The notes: generated by a model not told the origin, from the letters alone. 64,000 nucleotides of DNA from Anisodus tanguticus (GCA_034509755.1 CM067549.1:39879305-39943304); one strand, 5' to 3'. Positions 11,111 to 22,838 are shown, counted from the first letter of the stretch. Numbers and translations: made by a program.

Positions 11111-12379
11111 TTTGAGGACTTTTACTCAGACTTCAAAGCCCTCCAATCAACAAAATAGCTCATTCTTCTCCATTTCACTTCCTACGCATCGAAAACACAA
11201 TATTAAGGAAAAAGCGGTAATAGTCATACTCAAATGATAGCGAAATACATAAGATGTGAGATAATTAGCGGCAAAATACACCCATTTTACGCTGAACATT
11301 AATACACGTTATCTTAAGCCGATATGTCTTGAAAAGTTTTTTTACATAGGCTAACTATTTGAAAGTGTCTATAAAAGTGTAATTAGGACCCCTAGAAAAA
11401 TGGATCACAAAGTTTATTAAAGAAAATTAATATCTCTTATTAAAATTTGACATTAGACCACTAATTGAGTTACCGTTGCAGGTCAACTGCTCGAATGATA
11501 AATAGTATGTTAGAGGTGAACTTGATAGTTCCATTATAATTATTTTCTCATTACTTAGTACCACATTCTAATTCAGGTAACCAAGTGTTGTAAATGGTAG
11601 CTTCAAATGAAATAAGCCCTTGAGTCCTCTATTTTGATTTACTTTAATGAACTTGAACTGTCACTAACTTGCCTTTTCCTTTTGATTGACTTTATGATAT
11701 TTCTACAAGAAATAATGTATGATTAGTAAACATCATTCGAATTTACAATGAATAAGCAGTTAGGGAAAGTATCAATACTTTAGCAATTAACTAGTAGAGT
11801 ATTAAATATTAGACCAAAATCATAAGTAGTCCCTTAAACTTGTCTGATATTTTCGTTTCAACACTTCAATGCCAGTACCTATTGAACATCTGAACTTGAT
11901 ATAAGTTGTGCTATTAAACACAAATTATGGTGAGTGCATTACATTTATTCAAGAGAGTAAGTGATCAGCTTTTTAGTTTTTAATTTTTTTTTCAGCAAGT
12001 CTACATTCCTAAATATTACTCCTTTTTTTTTTATAACAACGACCATAACTAAAGTAACAATAACAATAGCAGCAACCACCACCCCAACACATCTTAAAAC
12101 AATCTTTGATTCTTGCACTCGCATGACTTTCATAAATGAAAAATCTAAGTAGCAAGAAAGGGGGAGGTTGCTTGTAGTCCAAGTAATGGTCGGAGAGAGA
12201 GTGTTCAGCCTTAACCAATTCTTCCATGATCCATCCAACAAAAACTAGGTAATAGGTTCCACATGAAAATTTAGCCCTTTTTATGGGTTTGTTCGTATGT
12301 TTTTTGCTCCACTATATCATTGACCATTTATGAGTAATACCTAAGCAATATTGCTTGTGAAAATTTCACATGAACGCAT
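11111..12379. other. Unassigned AT-rich intergenic DNA
   Basis: No domain, splice-site set, terminal repeat or long frame was recognised. Around 11945-12240 are T-rich and (AAC)n-like low-complexity tracts that create chance reading frames in both directions. Confidence 0.5.
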
Positions 12380-12686
12380 TCTTAATTTTATATTTTATTT
12401 AAACTTTATCATAATTGTATTTTTACTTTAAAAAGGATTTTTTGATGGAAAAGGTTTTCTTTGTAGAAAAGGTCTCTACCATATTTATATTTTTCTTGGA
12501 ATAAAAGTTTTGGACTTCCATAAATAGAAAATATTTTCTTCTCATACACAACACAATAGCATTCACAATGTATTTAGAGAGTTTCATTTAGGGAGAGATT
12601 ATTCTCTCATAGTTTATGCTTTCTTTTATATTTGTTTTTCATATGTAGGTCAGTTGACCAAACCATATCAAAGTATTATGCATCTT

Positions 12687-13056
12687 TGAAAGAAATAATT
12701 CCCTTGATTATTTTCATTAATTGAAAGGTTATATATACAAGTTACATATTTCCATAATAGGAGAATCCTATTCCTATTCTATTCCTAAAACCTTATTCTA
12801 CCATAATTCTAACTATACAATTATGGTAAGTGTACAAGACTAATTAAGGTTACCTTTACACTATAATATACCAACAATATACATTCCATATATACAACAC
12901 TGCTTCTGAAGCCACTGCCCGTGATAGGCTTCCGAACTGGGCCACTATCGATTTGGGCCACTGCCCACTGCTTTGCTGGGCCACTGCTTTTGTATACCTG
13001 TGATATATACTTATGTATATCCAGTGTATATCACAGGTATATTGCTCTGTTTAACA
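12687..13056 (-). repeat. Copia-2 3' LTR
   Basis: 370 bp, reading TGAAAGAAATAATTCCC to CTCTGTTTAACA on the plus strand. The minus-strand polypurine tract GGGGGTG (13057-13063) abuts it. Near its U3 end it holds a perfect 15-bp inverted repeat (12993-13007 with 13027-13041). Confidence 0.93.
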
Positions 13057-15180
13057 CACCCCCGAAGTCATAGCGGACGGTCTTCGAACGCTGAGACTGT
13101 CCCTAAAATCTTCAAAAAGTACCGCGGGTAGACCCTTTGTAAAAATGTCTGCAATTTGATAACGAGACGGGACATGGCATACGCGAACTTGACCCTTAGC
13201 AACCTTTTCACGGACAAAGTGAATGTCCATTTCGATATGCTTAGTGCGTTGGTGCTGAACCGGGTTACCTGAAAGGTAGATGGCACTAATGTTATCACAA
13301 TATACCAAGGTTGCCTTCTGAATTGGACAATGAAGCTCCAAAATCAAATTACGTAGCCAACACGATTCGGAGACCACATTCGCTACCCCTCGATATTCTG
13401 CCTCTGCACTTGAGCGGGAGAGAGTCGTCTGACGCTTTGCAGACCAGGAGACCAAGTTGTTACCAAGGAACATACAATATCCTGACATAGACTGTCTAGT
13501 GTCCGGAGAACCACCCCAATCCGCATCTGTGTACGAGACAAGTGTGGATGTAGAAGAAGGATACAAGTGCAACCCATAGTCCAGTGTCCCCTGAATATAT
13601 CGAATGATGCGTTTGATTGCATTCATGTGCTCAACTCTGGGATCATGCATAAATAAACACACTTGCAGAACAGCATACGTAATATCCGGTCTGGTAAAGG
13701 TAAGATACTGGAGGGCCCTTGCAAGACTGCGATAGCGAGTCGGGTCCTCGTATAGTGCCCCTGCCGCAGCACTAAGCTTGGGGTTTGCATCAACTGGAGT
13801 GGAAGTGGACTTACAGGATGACATCCCAGCCCTCTCTATGATCTCAGCAACATACTTTCGTTGAGACAAAAACAAACCACCTGAATGACGCTTGACGGCA
13901 ATCCCCAAAAAGTAACTCAAGGGCCCTAAGTCTTTCATAGCAAACTCAGAACTGAGCATGGCCATGATAGACTGGCGCAAGGTATCAGAAGAAGTAGTCA
14001 AAATGATATCATCCACATACAACAGAATGTAGGCCAAGGACGAACCACGACGATAGATGAACAAGGAATTATCTGACCTGCTGTGAGTGAACCCAATAGT
14101 TGAAACAAAGTCAGCAAACCTCGTGTACCAGGCCCTTGGAGACTGCTTAAACCCATATAAGGACTTTTTCAACAAATAGACATGATGAGGACGGTGTGGA
14201 TCCCTGAAACCCAACGGCTGATGCATATAGACTGTTTCCTTGAGATCAACATGTAAGAAAGCATTCTTGACATCCAACTGATGAATAGGCCACGTCTTCA
14301 AAAGAGCCAAGGTAAGCACAGTGCGAATGGTAGCCGGTTTGACCACCGGACTAAACGTCTCCCCACAATCTATCCCAACCTGCTGAGTCTTACCATCACC
14401 CACAAGCCGCGCCTTATGTCGAGCAAATGAACCATCTGAATTTTTTTTATGAGCCAAAATCCACATAGACCTGATAACATTAATACCATATGGATGGGGC
14501 ACCAATTCCCACGTCTTATTATCAATAAGAGCATTATATTCATCAGTCATAGCAATTTTCCAGTTCGGGTCATTTAATGCGGACACAGGATTGCGGGGCA
14601 AGAGGGATTTAGAGACATCAGAATGTAAATTAAAATGTCTTTTAGGTGTAAAAATACCCCGTTGACTACGAGTGACCGGTCTATGACTCGAGGAAGAATG
14701 GAGGGAATTTTGGGAATTTTCTGGGCTCGGGACGGACTGGCCAGCAGGAAGTGGGCCTGCTGGCCCAAATCGGAAACCTGAATCATCTACTAGACCAGTT
14801 CCAGAATTGGGCTGGACTGGCTCAATTGCTGGGACTGATCCAGTACCGGGAACTGTTGCTGCTAGCGGTCCTGTGGGTCCAGCGGGCAGTGGGCCCGCTG
14901 GGGGATTTAGAGTGCGGGAGATGTCCGAAAAATTCCGAATAATAAACGGGGATATTTGGTCATCCAAAAAATTATACGACCTAGGCTCGGGAGTATGAAC
15001 TTTCGTAAAAGGAAATTGGGTTTCATCAAAAATGATATGGCGATTAATTATGATTTTCTTAGAGGATAAATCAAAGCATTTATAACCACGATGATTAGAC
15101 GGATAACCCAAAAATACACACGGGGTAGACCGAGCCTGAAGTTTGTTAATTGTGGTGGATGGGAATAACGGATAACACAA
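13051..15180 (-). pseudogene. Copia-2 reverse transcriptase / RNase H
   Basis: A 709-residue open frame. The N-terminus carries the integrase-C-terminal CVFLGYPSNHRGYKC motif, then a Pro/Gly-rich linker (about residues 90-175). The RVT_2 domain shows WKLV-type start, GETFSPVVKPATIR, QLDVKNAFLH, LKKSLYGFKQSPRAWY and an intact catalytic YVDD (codons 14008-14019, about residue 388). RNase H follows with SYTDADWGG, the AEAEYRG segment, YCDNISAIYLS and the C-terminal DIFTKGLP. The stop codon lies six bases inside the 3' LTR. It was separated from the upstream frame by a single-base shift in the C run near 15236-15243. Both polymerase and RNase H catalytic residues look intact, so this copy decayed late. 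Confidence 0.93.
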
Positions 15181-15220
15181 ACACCCAAAAATCCTAAGAT
15201 GAGAATAAGAAGGGTTCTTA

Positions 15221-16561
15221 TTATATAGGATTTTGAGGGGGGGAAGAATATGTCAGACCTTTAGACGAAATTATGTTAAGAAGATATGTGGCCATTTGTA
15301 GAGCATGATGCCAAAAATATGGAGGTATGGAGGCATGAATTAAGAGAGTTCGGACAGTGTTATTTATGGAACGAATTTTGCGTTCGGCCTTCCCATTTTG
15401 TGAAGATGTATGAGGACATGAAAAATAAAAATTGATCCCATTATTAGCACAGAATTCCCGAAACTCCCTATTGTCATACTCTTTCCCATTATCACATTGA
15501 ATATTTTTTATTTCTCTTTCGAATTTAGTACGAATGAACGCTCTAAATTTGATAAAGACGGAAAACACTTGTGATTTATTCGCAATTGGAAACGTCCACA
15601 AAAATCTAGAATAATCATCTAAAAAGAGAACATAATATCGATGACCCAATGAACTAAGAACAGGAGACGTCCATAGGTCACTATGAATAATATCAAATGG
15701 CATTGAAGTATGAGAGTTGGAGTCTACAAATGGCAACTTAACAATTCTCCCTAATGAACAAGACTGACATAGTGGAGTACGACTCGTACCCTTACAAGAA
15801 ATAAAGTTATTTTTATCTAAAACTGATAAAATAGAAGATCCCGGATGACCCAGGCGAGCATGCCACATGGAAGGAGAGATGGCTGCAAAAACTGACGACA
15901 AGGCTTGACTCGATGGACTGAAACCGGGCATGATAGGATACAGATCCCCCCTACTATCACACCTCATGAGATGACTCCCCGTCTTGAAATCCTTTACAGA
16001 GAAACCAAAAGGATCAAATTCAACGGAAACGGAATTGTCAGTAGTGAACTTTCGGACAGACACTAAATTTTTAATCAATTTAGGAGCATGTAAAGTATTT
16101 TTCAAGAGAAGGGGTGGATTGGGGGGAGACAACGTTTTCTGACCATACCCTAGAATTGGAATAGAACTGCCATTACCAACAATTATCCCCCGAGAGGTGC
16201 TCAAATTGGAATAAGATGAGAGAGTACCTGATTCGGAAGTCATGTGAGTAGTGGCACCGGTGTCCATATACCAATTTGGGTCCGGTTGAGTTAACCCCAA
16301 TGTGTGCATTGCGGCCTCGATATCGGTTTGAGTGGGGCCTGCTGCATGATAGGCTTGCGGAGGTCGGGGCCCAAGAATTCCTGTCCGTGATGGAGCTGGG
16401 CCGTAGCTGCTGTTAGGCCACTGGCCAGTGGGCCGCCACTGCTGGGTGTTGGGCTCGAACTGCTGGCCACCCCACCGGCCGGGAATTGGCCGCCGGATTG
16501 TGGATTGTAAGGGTTGCTGGCCCACGGCCCACTGACCCAGCCCCACTGCCATGGGCCCCAC
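15221..16561 (-). pseudogene. Copia-2 protease and integrase
   Basis: A 446-residue frame. After a Gln/Gly/Pro-rich segment it has the retropepsin active site WYMDTGATTHMTS (about residues 96-108, DTG intact). The integrase zinc domain follows (WHARLGHPG ... CQSCSLG), then the rve core with Asp in IIHSDLW, Asp in QCDNGKEY and Glu in NGKAERK, so the DDE triad is complete. It ends at a premature stop (NPI-stop) caused by one extra base in a C run; the next frame picks up at 15180. Upstream it is offset from gag by another shift near the G run at about 16571-16576. Confidence 0.92.
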
Positions 16562-16569
16562 TGCTGGGC

Positions 16570-17404
16570 CTAGGGGGGTGGTGGGCCACTATTCCCTGGA
16601 TGGGACCCACAACCTGTTTGCTGACCACCGGAACTGCCACCAGAACCACCACGTTTGCCCCCGCGGTTTTTGTTATTATTCTTGCGATTATTCTTGCCGC
16701 CACCATGATTATGGTTTTGGCCCGAATTATTAACAAAACCCAAAGAACTTGGAGAAGACGCCACCATGACGATGGGGCTTGCACCGGTATCCGCCTTTTT
16801 AGCCAAACCGACTTCTTCCAACGTAAGCATATAGCGGGCTTGATAGAAGTCAGGAAGAGGGTTGCTTTGGCGAAGGAGAGTTCCAACACCATTATAGGCC
16901 TCCGAAAGACCGGCAACCAACTGTAGAACTAAACGATTATTTGTTATCGGTGCGCCAACATTACGGAGTTGATCTGCCAACTCCTTGAGTTTCTTGCAAT
17001 ATGCAGAAACGTTTGGAAATTCATCCATTCGAACTAGAGAGAATTCCTGCTCGAGTGTGACGACACGTGAATGTTGGTTGTCTTGGAATATGTCACGCAA
17101 TCTATTCCAGGCAGCCATAGCCGTGGTATCCGGCTCAATAATCGTCTGGTAGAAGGTCCACCGAAATAGTGGCGTAGATCCACCTGAGAACGGTAGCATC
17201 AAGAGTAATACATAACTGAGGATCCTCCACTGGAAGAGGTGTAGCGGGAGGAATGATGTGATGAAGAACTTGAAGGGAGATAGCGTGAATTTTAAACAAC
17301 TCTGCCCACGTCGCATATTGGACGTTTTCCATCTCAAGGACAATAGGGATACTGTTCTTGACGTTAGAAACCATGAGGGCAGGATGAAAATTATTCTTAG
17401 ACAT
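16570..17404 (-). pseudogene. Copia-2 gag
   Basis: Gag starts at 17404 (MSKNNFHPALMVSNVKNSIP), with the usual W-A-E-L-F-K-I-H-A segment, and runs in that frame to about 17147. A one-base shift there moves it to the frame ending at 16570, which shows AAWNRLRDIFQDNQHSR, the F-P-N-V-S-A-Y-C-K-K-L-K-E-L-A-D core and a Gly/Asn/Arg-rich tail. The open frame that holds the tail extends back to 17511, but that part is out of register with gag. I see no CCHC zinc knuckle in the tail, which is instead basic and Gly-rich (about 16600-16730). A basic Gly-rich tail may replace it in RNA binding, which is inference. Confidence 0.85.
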
Positions 17405-17550
17405 CTTGAAAGAACAAAGAAGGAAGGGAAATTTAAAAGAGGTTTTTGAGAGCGGAAGACAAATTTTGGAAGAGAAACTCGAGGGGGGGGGGGGGTTCGA
17501 GAATGATCCAAAAAACTTTGGGAGATAATTTTTTTTGTAAAACCTAGTCT

Positions 17551-17560
17551 CTTGATACCA
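17551..17560 (-). other. Primer-binding site of Copia-2
   Basis: Minus-strand TGGTATCAAG directly follows the 5' LTR. It matches the tRNA-Met-type start TGGTATCA and then diverges from the standard GAGCC. Confidence 0.8.
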
Positions 17561-17937
17561 TGAAAGAAATAATCCCCTTGATTATTTTCGTTAATTGAAA
17601 GGCTATATATACAAGTTACATATTTTCATAATAGGAGAATCTTATTTCTATTCTATTCCTAAAACCTTATTCTACCATAATTCTAACTATACAATTATGG
17701 TAAGTGTACAAGACTAATTAAGGTTACCTTTACACTATAATATACCAACAATATACATTCCATATATACATCATCCGCTTCGAAGCCACCGCCCGTGATG
17801 GGCTTCCGAACCGGGCCACCGGCCACCGTCGATTTGGGCCACTGCCCACTGCTTTGCTGGGCCACTACTTTTGTATACCTGTGATATATACTTCTGTATA
17901 TCCAGTGTATATCACAGGTATATTGCTCTGTTTAACA
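17561..17937 (-). repeat. Copia-2 5' LTR
   Basis: 377 bp, starting TGAAAGAAATAATCCCC and ending TTTAACA on the plus strand. It shares the perfect 15-bp inverted repeat of the other LTR (17874-17888 with 17908-17922). Confidence 0.93.
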
Positions 17938-18349
17938 ATCTTTAGTATACTTTTCTTTGTCGTTTGATTATCGCCGTCAAGGTTCGCAATTATAAGCTTC
18001 CGCATGACGCCCTGATTATTTCGATCCCAATAAGTGGTGTCAGAGCTAATTGTTCAACGGGTTGAAGACAAGTTCAAAGCGTCCAGTTCAAATCAAGTTG
18101 CAATGAATTTCGCGATAATGAAGATTTCATCCAGGAGTATTACATGTGGAGATAAATTCAACCATATTTTCAACATCTCTGTTGTTGCATCTTTAAAAAT
18201 AAAGCAAAATAATTTTAAACCAATTTTTAACCCATAATATTTTTAACCTAATTTTTAACCATGGCAAACAGTAGTGATGAAGATTATGTAAAATACGATC
18301 AAGATTATTTTGCTAGAAAATTCAGACCAATGAGAGATTTGTTAGGGTT

Positions 18350-18741
18350 TGCCCTGAATTTTCTACCTTATTTGAATTTTACCATAATTGCATTTTACTT
18401 CAAAAATGATTTCTTGGTGGAAAAAGTTTTCTTTGTAGAAAAGGTGTCTACCATAGTTATCTTTTTATTGGAGGACTTCTATAAATAGAAGATCTTTTCT
18501 TCTCATACACAACACAATAGCATCCACAATGTAGTCGTTTAGAGAATTTCGTTTAGGGGGATATTATTCTCTTATAGTTTATGTTTTCTTTTATATTTAT
18601 TTTTCATATGTAGGTCAGTTGACCAAACCATATCAAAGTATTATGCGTTTTAGTATACTTTTCTTTGTCGTCAGATTTATTGTCGTCAAGGTTCGCAATT
18701 ATAAGCTTCCGCATGACGCCCTGATTATTTCGATCCCAACA
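18350..18741 (+). repeat. Right LTR of the TRIM-like element
   Basis: 392 bp, matching the interrupted left LTR across its whole length. It carries TTCTATAAATAGAAG (18477-18491), a plausible TATA signal within a short palindrome. It ends CCCAACA at 18741, followed by the CGCAT duplication. Confidence 0.8.
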
Positions 18742-19183
18742 CGCATGCACCATTATTTTATATTGTATAAATAACCTATTCTCCTTTTTCATTATTAGCC
18801 TGTTAGTATACCAAAAAAAAAGACGTAATTAAAAGGAGTGGTGAATTAATTACGAGCTCGATCCTTATATCTTTGTATCTACTTGTATGTTACAGAGATG
18901 TAATACTCTGTGCCATTTAATACTCTAGCACCAATGGATTAGTTAAGCAAAATTAATTCTCAGGGAAGATAAAAATATTGGGTTTTCCATCTATCCAAAT
19001 ATTAGTGAACAAAATTACTAGATACGTACTTGTGTTAATGAGAGATAGTAGATACCACAAAAAATTGATCGAGAGGCGCACAAAATGACCGAACAACACG
19101 TACCGTTATAAAGAAAAGAGATGGGTTAAGAAAGATCTTTTTATATATGTATTTTTTGTTATTTTTCTTTCTCGATTTTGAGA
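18742..19183. other. Unassigned intergenic DNA
   Basis: AT-rich, with no gene, terminal repeat or RNA gene recognised. Confidence 0.5.
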
Positions 19184-19472
19184 TAAGGGCCAAAAACACA
19201 CCTCAAGTATCACTTTTTTTTAGTTTCTGCCTGAACTATCAGGTGTAAGAGTTTTCTACCTAAACTATCACCAACTAGTTAGCAAAAAACACCTAAACTA
19301 TCATTTGTTCACTTTTCCTACCTGATAGTTGAGGTAGGAAAAGTGAACAAATAATAATTTAGGTGTGTTTTGATAACTAATTGATGATAGTTTAGATATG
19401 AAACTCTCCCACCTGATAGTTTAGGTAGGAAACTAAAAAAATGATACTTCAGGTGTGTTTGTGACCATTAAC
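19184..19472. mobile_element. Foldback MITE
   Basis: The two halves are imperfect reverse complements meeting near 19327. The centre reads CACTTTTCCTACCT, an eight-base gap, then AGGTAGGAAAAGTG. The outer ends pair AAACACACCTCAAGTATCA (19193-19211) with TGATACTTCAGGTGTGTTT (19442-19460). Units of the type CTAAACTATCA recur inside both arms. The total is about 289 bp with no coding potential. No clean target duplication was identified, so the superfamily is unassigned. Confidence 0.85.
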
Positions 19473-20284
19473 TCCTCGATTTTCTTTTTCTTTTAGGGGA
19501 GGGGTGGATAAGTGACAAGGTTTCCAACTTTTGTTAAGTAAGAAACTAAATACAGTTCCTCCTGAACTATCGAGTACTAACTCCTAACCACCAAGAAATT
19601 AAAAATGCTACTGCACTAGTTATGTCTATGGCATCGACATTTGAAGCTTTTCATGCTTATTATTGGTGATTCATTTCTTATATTCCAAATCTTTGGTCAT
19701 GGAATACTATCAACTAGATAGACCATAAGAAAGGAGGAACTATATAGGGCAGGTTATACGGGTTCAATTGAATCTAATTTTTTTGCTAAAACTATATATA
19801 CATATGCAAAAAAAAAAAAAAACTATACACTTATGATAATTACACTTATACACTCATAGTGATTTTAGATTCTGAATTCGCCTATGCGAAAGAGTCTGAA
19901 GAAATAGTGGAACAATTTAATTTAAATTCTTGCTTGTTTTGGCAGTTCTAGTCATGAGTCTTAGCTAGATTAATTTACTCCATTTGCATTTGCGAGGTAG
20001 TGAAGCTCTTCATCAAGTGATCTCTTTTATTAATTGTGTCCATCAAGACTTGATATATCTTGCTTAGACCTGAGATTAAAGGGATATGACACGAGTATGA
20101 CAATCTCTAATTAAGAACAACTAGTATACGTACCGGCGCGATTCGTGGATCGTTTATAATATAATAAAAAAAGAGCGAAGAGAGATAGAAACAAATATAT
20201 GTGAATCAGTGACATATCGCAGATTTAATATTTCTCATTTTTTGGATCAATCTTATTACAGACTAACATTTTCTATGGAATGTG
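19473..20284. other. Unassigned intergenic DNA
   Basis: No gene found. It contains a short A run near 19808-19823 and AT-rich sequence only. Confidence 0.5.
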
Positions 20285-21637
20285 TGTTGGAAATTAGCCT
20301 TTGGCGGGGAGATGCGTCTACCCATCTTTGATGAATTAAACACTAGTGTTCCGCATGTTGGAGACCTTGTCTCTTCGCACATGCATGATCTACGAAGTGA
20401 GTAGATGACCGTAGGGCCAAGAATCGTCAAATTTCGTTGAGAAATGAAAGAGATATTGGTCCACGAAGTAAGGTGTTTGAGTCATGGAAATGTGGTGTGG
20501 GACAAATCTACCACATCGGTGGGAATAGGAAGAATTGCTCTCTATATATGTCTCAAATTGGTAAAGGGTTTGGATCCCCAAGGGGTATCCCATGTGTTTA
20601 AAGGAGGGACGACCTACATGTGCTTGGGTTCATGGCTAAGCCCACACGCGCGCCGTCGCCGCCCGTCCGGTCCGGTCTCGGGCTGTGGGCTGTGGGCTGT
20701 GGGGACTTTCTGATATTATCTTTTTGGACCAGATGTACAGTTTGGTCCCTAAAGTTTAATATTTTACAGTTTGGTCCCCAGAGTTTCTGGGAAGGTGACG
20801 GAAGGCAGAAAGCCTACCGTTGGGACTGTTTTTTGAGGCATTACTTGGCTGATTAACTCCTCCATTATCACCCTCCTTCATGTCCATAATTCAGCCCCTC
20901 TTGATGGCCATTTACAACCATTACTTGGATGTTTTAATGCCCTCCTAATGGCCATTAACAGCCATGTTTTGGGCAGTTGTTTAGCCCCTCCTCTATGCTA
21001 TATATTGAGCCTCTTTTGGCTCAATTCGTTGGTAGCAAACAGGCAGAAAACACACTGAAAACAGTGACGAATATACACTGCAAAACAGCCACAAAATAGC
21101 TTAAAACAGTGAGCAAACTATGACGAAAATCAGTGAGCAAACCCATACATATACACAAGATATACACTACAGAGACACACCATATACACAGAGACAAAAG
21201 AGAAGAGTATTGAGAAACTCTTCCTTCCTATTCCATAACTTCAACAAGTCGATTCATATTTGTTTTATTCGGCAGGCTCAACCTATTGGCTTTGTAGTGT
21301 TGAGATTAAAGTGTTGTTTTATCTTGGGAGACTATTGCCCGCTAACGTAAAAGCATATATACGAGGCAATCTTGTCTTAAGGATAGAGGGCTATCCTCGA
21401 CTCAACACACAACGTTGTAACCATCCAGATTTAGTTGTTTCTTGATTTCAGGATATCAACATTCAAGACACAACACACTTGCGGCAGTTCTCAACATTGG
21501 CTTTGCAAGGTGATCAAGATTCAAGACACAACACACATGCGGCAGTTTTGAAGATTGACCATTTATTTATCCTTTCGAACATTTGTAATAGTTATTACTT
21601 CCCGTACTGCTCTATAAAGTACAATAGAGAATCAACA
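20285..21637 (+). mobile_element. Solo LTR of the Copia-3 family
   Basis: 1353 bp, starting TGTTGGAAATTAGCC and ending ATCAACA. It matches the Copia-3 LTRs at 42498-44007 and 47982-49501 along its length, including the GC-rich block near 20640-20705 and the CTATCCTCGACTCAACACAC block. Flanks ATGTG (20280-20284) and ATATG (21638-21642) agree at four of five bases, consistent with an aged target duplication. No interior remains, so it is a recombination product. Confidence 0.88.
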
Positions 21638-21674
21638 ATATGTAACTACTACTGCTTCATTACTGATCATTTTT

Positions 21675-22106
21675 TCAAACAGTATACCGTCTTCCTCTAT
21701 CTGACTCTCTTTGTTGGTGTGTTTTCAAAAGCTCAGCAAGTGATAGCCTGGTAGGTACCCAGGGGCAGCAGGTTGATTCACAAGGGAGAGGAGGTGATGC
21801 ATGTAACCACATCCAGATGACTTCCATTATACACATAATAAAGAACTCAACAGAGAAAAAGAGACTTAAATGGACATACTTGAGCACAAGTCTAGCTGCC
21901 AATTGCTTATCTTTCAAACGGATACAGTACTGCCAGCTATGGCTCCAGGCTCCAACTATTGTTGCCTGAATAACCTTGAGACTGTCCAGATATATTTTCT
22001 TCTCCACGTTCAATTAGCAACTGACTGAGGCTCCATTTTGCAAGAAACTATCAGAAATGGCAAGAGAATCCATCATTTTTTCTTCATCAATCAACCTGTT
22101 GACATA
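21675..22106 (-). pseudogene. Unidentified exon-like fragment
   Basis: On the minus strand an acceptor-like ...TCAACAG (near 22097) is followed by an open stretch reading LIDEEKMMDSLAISDSF, then a frame reading VIQATIVGAWSHSWQYCIRL and KDKQLAARLVLKY down to about 21870. The peptides look like real coding sequence (charged, amphipathic), but I cannot assign them to a family. A stop in the join indicates a pseudogene or an unrecognised intron. Confidence 0.4.
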
Positions 22107-22607
22107 ATTAGTGTGAAAGGTGAGCCTGTGCTAATAATGTGAACACTTGGTATTATTGTATTAAGTTTTTAAGACAAAAACGCATAGGGAGTTCCTATGA
22201 TAATCTTTGGCTGCCATGTTTAATTTTACCTCCAATACCTTCAGTCATAATAGAGAAATGGAAGTGAAAACTCAAAAAAGTATATTGCTAGCAGTCTTCC
22301 TTCAATCGAAAAGAAGGGAAAAGAAGTAAATTAACACTGAAATCAAAACTTTCACATGAGAAGTGACAAACTAAATAAGTACATCGATAGCACAACACAT
22401 CGATATGCCAACAACACTGAAATCAAAACTCTCCAATTATTGGATATTCACAATTTAAAGAAGAGACAAGCAGTGAATTAACACTGAAATGAAAACTTTT
22501 ACATACTCTATGAGAATTTATTCTCGAAGTTAATATACTAAGCTTATTCCATTACCTATAAGTAGTAGTAGCCATACCTAAGATATCATATAATGATATA
22601 AGCTAGA

Positions 22608-22617
22608 CAAATATATA

Positions 22618-22664
<47 letters not shown>
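22608..22664. repeat. (TG)n(TA)n microsatellite
   Basis: A run of about 10 GT/TG units is followed by about 12 AT units. It is a simple-sequence repeat in what looks like intron DNA of the fragment cluster. Confidence 0.95.
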
Positions 22665-22807
22665 TTGGTTTCAATAAGTCCTATCGAGTTTAGAAAAGGG
22701 ATATACTCTCTTTTCTTTGTACAGCAAATTCATTATTCTCTAAGTGCTGATTACTGAAATAATACTTATTACCTTCTCAATAAAATCTAAGAAAGTATTA
22801 ACTTACT

Positions 22808-22838
22808 CTTGGATTTCAAGAGCTTGCTTGCGTACCCT
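22808..22838 (-). other. Possible micro-exon
   Basis: On the minus strand TTTTGCAG precedes, and GTAAGTTA follows, a 31-bp piece reading V-R-K-Q-A-L-E-I-Q-E. Both splice signals are canonical. The peptide is too short to identify. Confidence 0.35.

Larger units (their letters stand above)
12687..17937 (-). mobile_element. Copia-2: nearly intact Ty1/copia element, minus strand
   Basis: A 5251-bp element with 370- and 377-bp LTRs, flanked by a perfect duplication ATCTT (12682-12686, 17938-17942). On the minus strand the order is gag, protease, integrase, RT, RNase H. By eye the LTRs differ at roughly 15-18 positions plus short indels, about 95% identity, so the insertion is not very recent. 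The coding region is broken mainly by three single-base shifts, two of them at G/C runs. It lies inside the left LTR of the TRIM-like element and is therefore younger than it. Confidence 0.95.
12380..18741 (+). mobile_element. TRIM-like short LTR element, interrupted by Copia-2
   Basis: Two direct repeats are present: a left one in two pieces (12380-12686 and 17943-18032, about 397 bp in all) and a right one (18350-18741, 392 bp). Both contain the segments TTCTCATACACAACACAATAG and GTAGGTCAGTTGACCAAACC, and both end GATTATTTCGATCCCAA(C/T)A. The left repeat is followed by a tRNA-Met-like primer site (TGGTGTCAGAGC, 18035-18046). The interior (18033-18349) is only about 317 bp. CGCAT flanks both ends (12375-12379, 18742-18746), a 5-bp target duplication. 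LTRs plus primer site without gag-pol, about 1.1 kb in total, fit a terminal-repeat retrotransposon in miniature. The exact left boundary of each LTR is uncertain by a few bases. Confidence 0.8.

Noticed and set aside
11900..12240. Overlapping frames on both strands near 12 kb
   Set aside because: They arise from T-rich and AAC-rich low-complexity sequence and have no conserved features.
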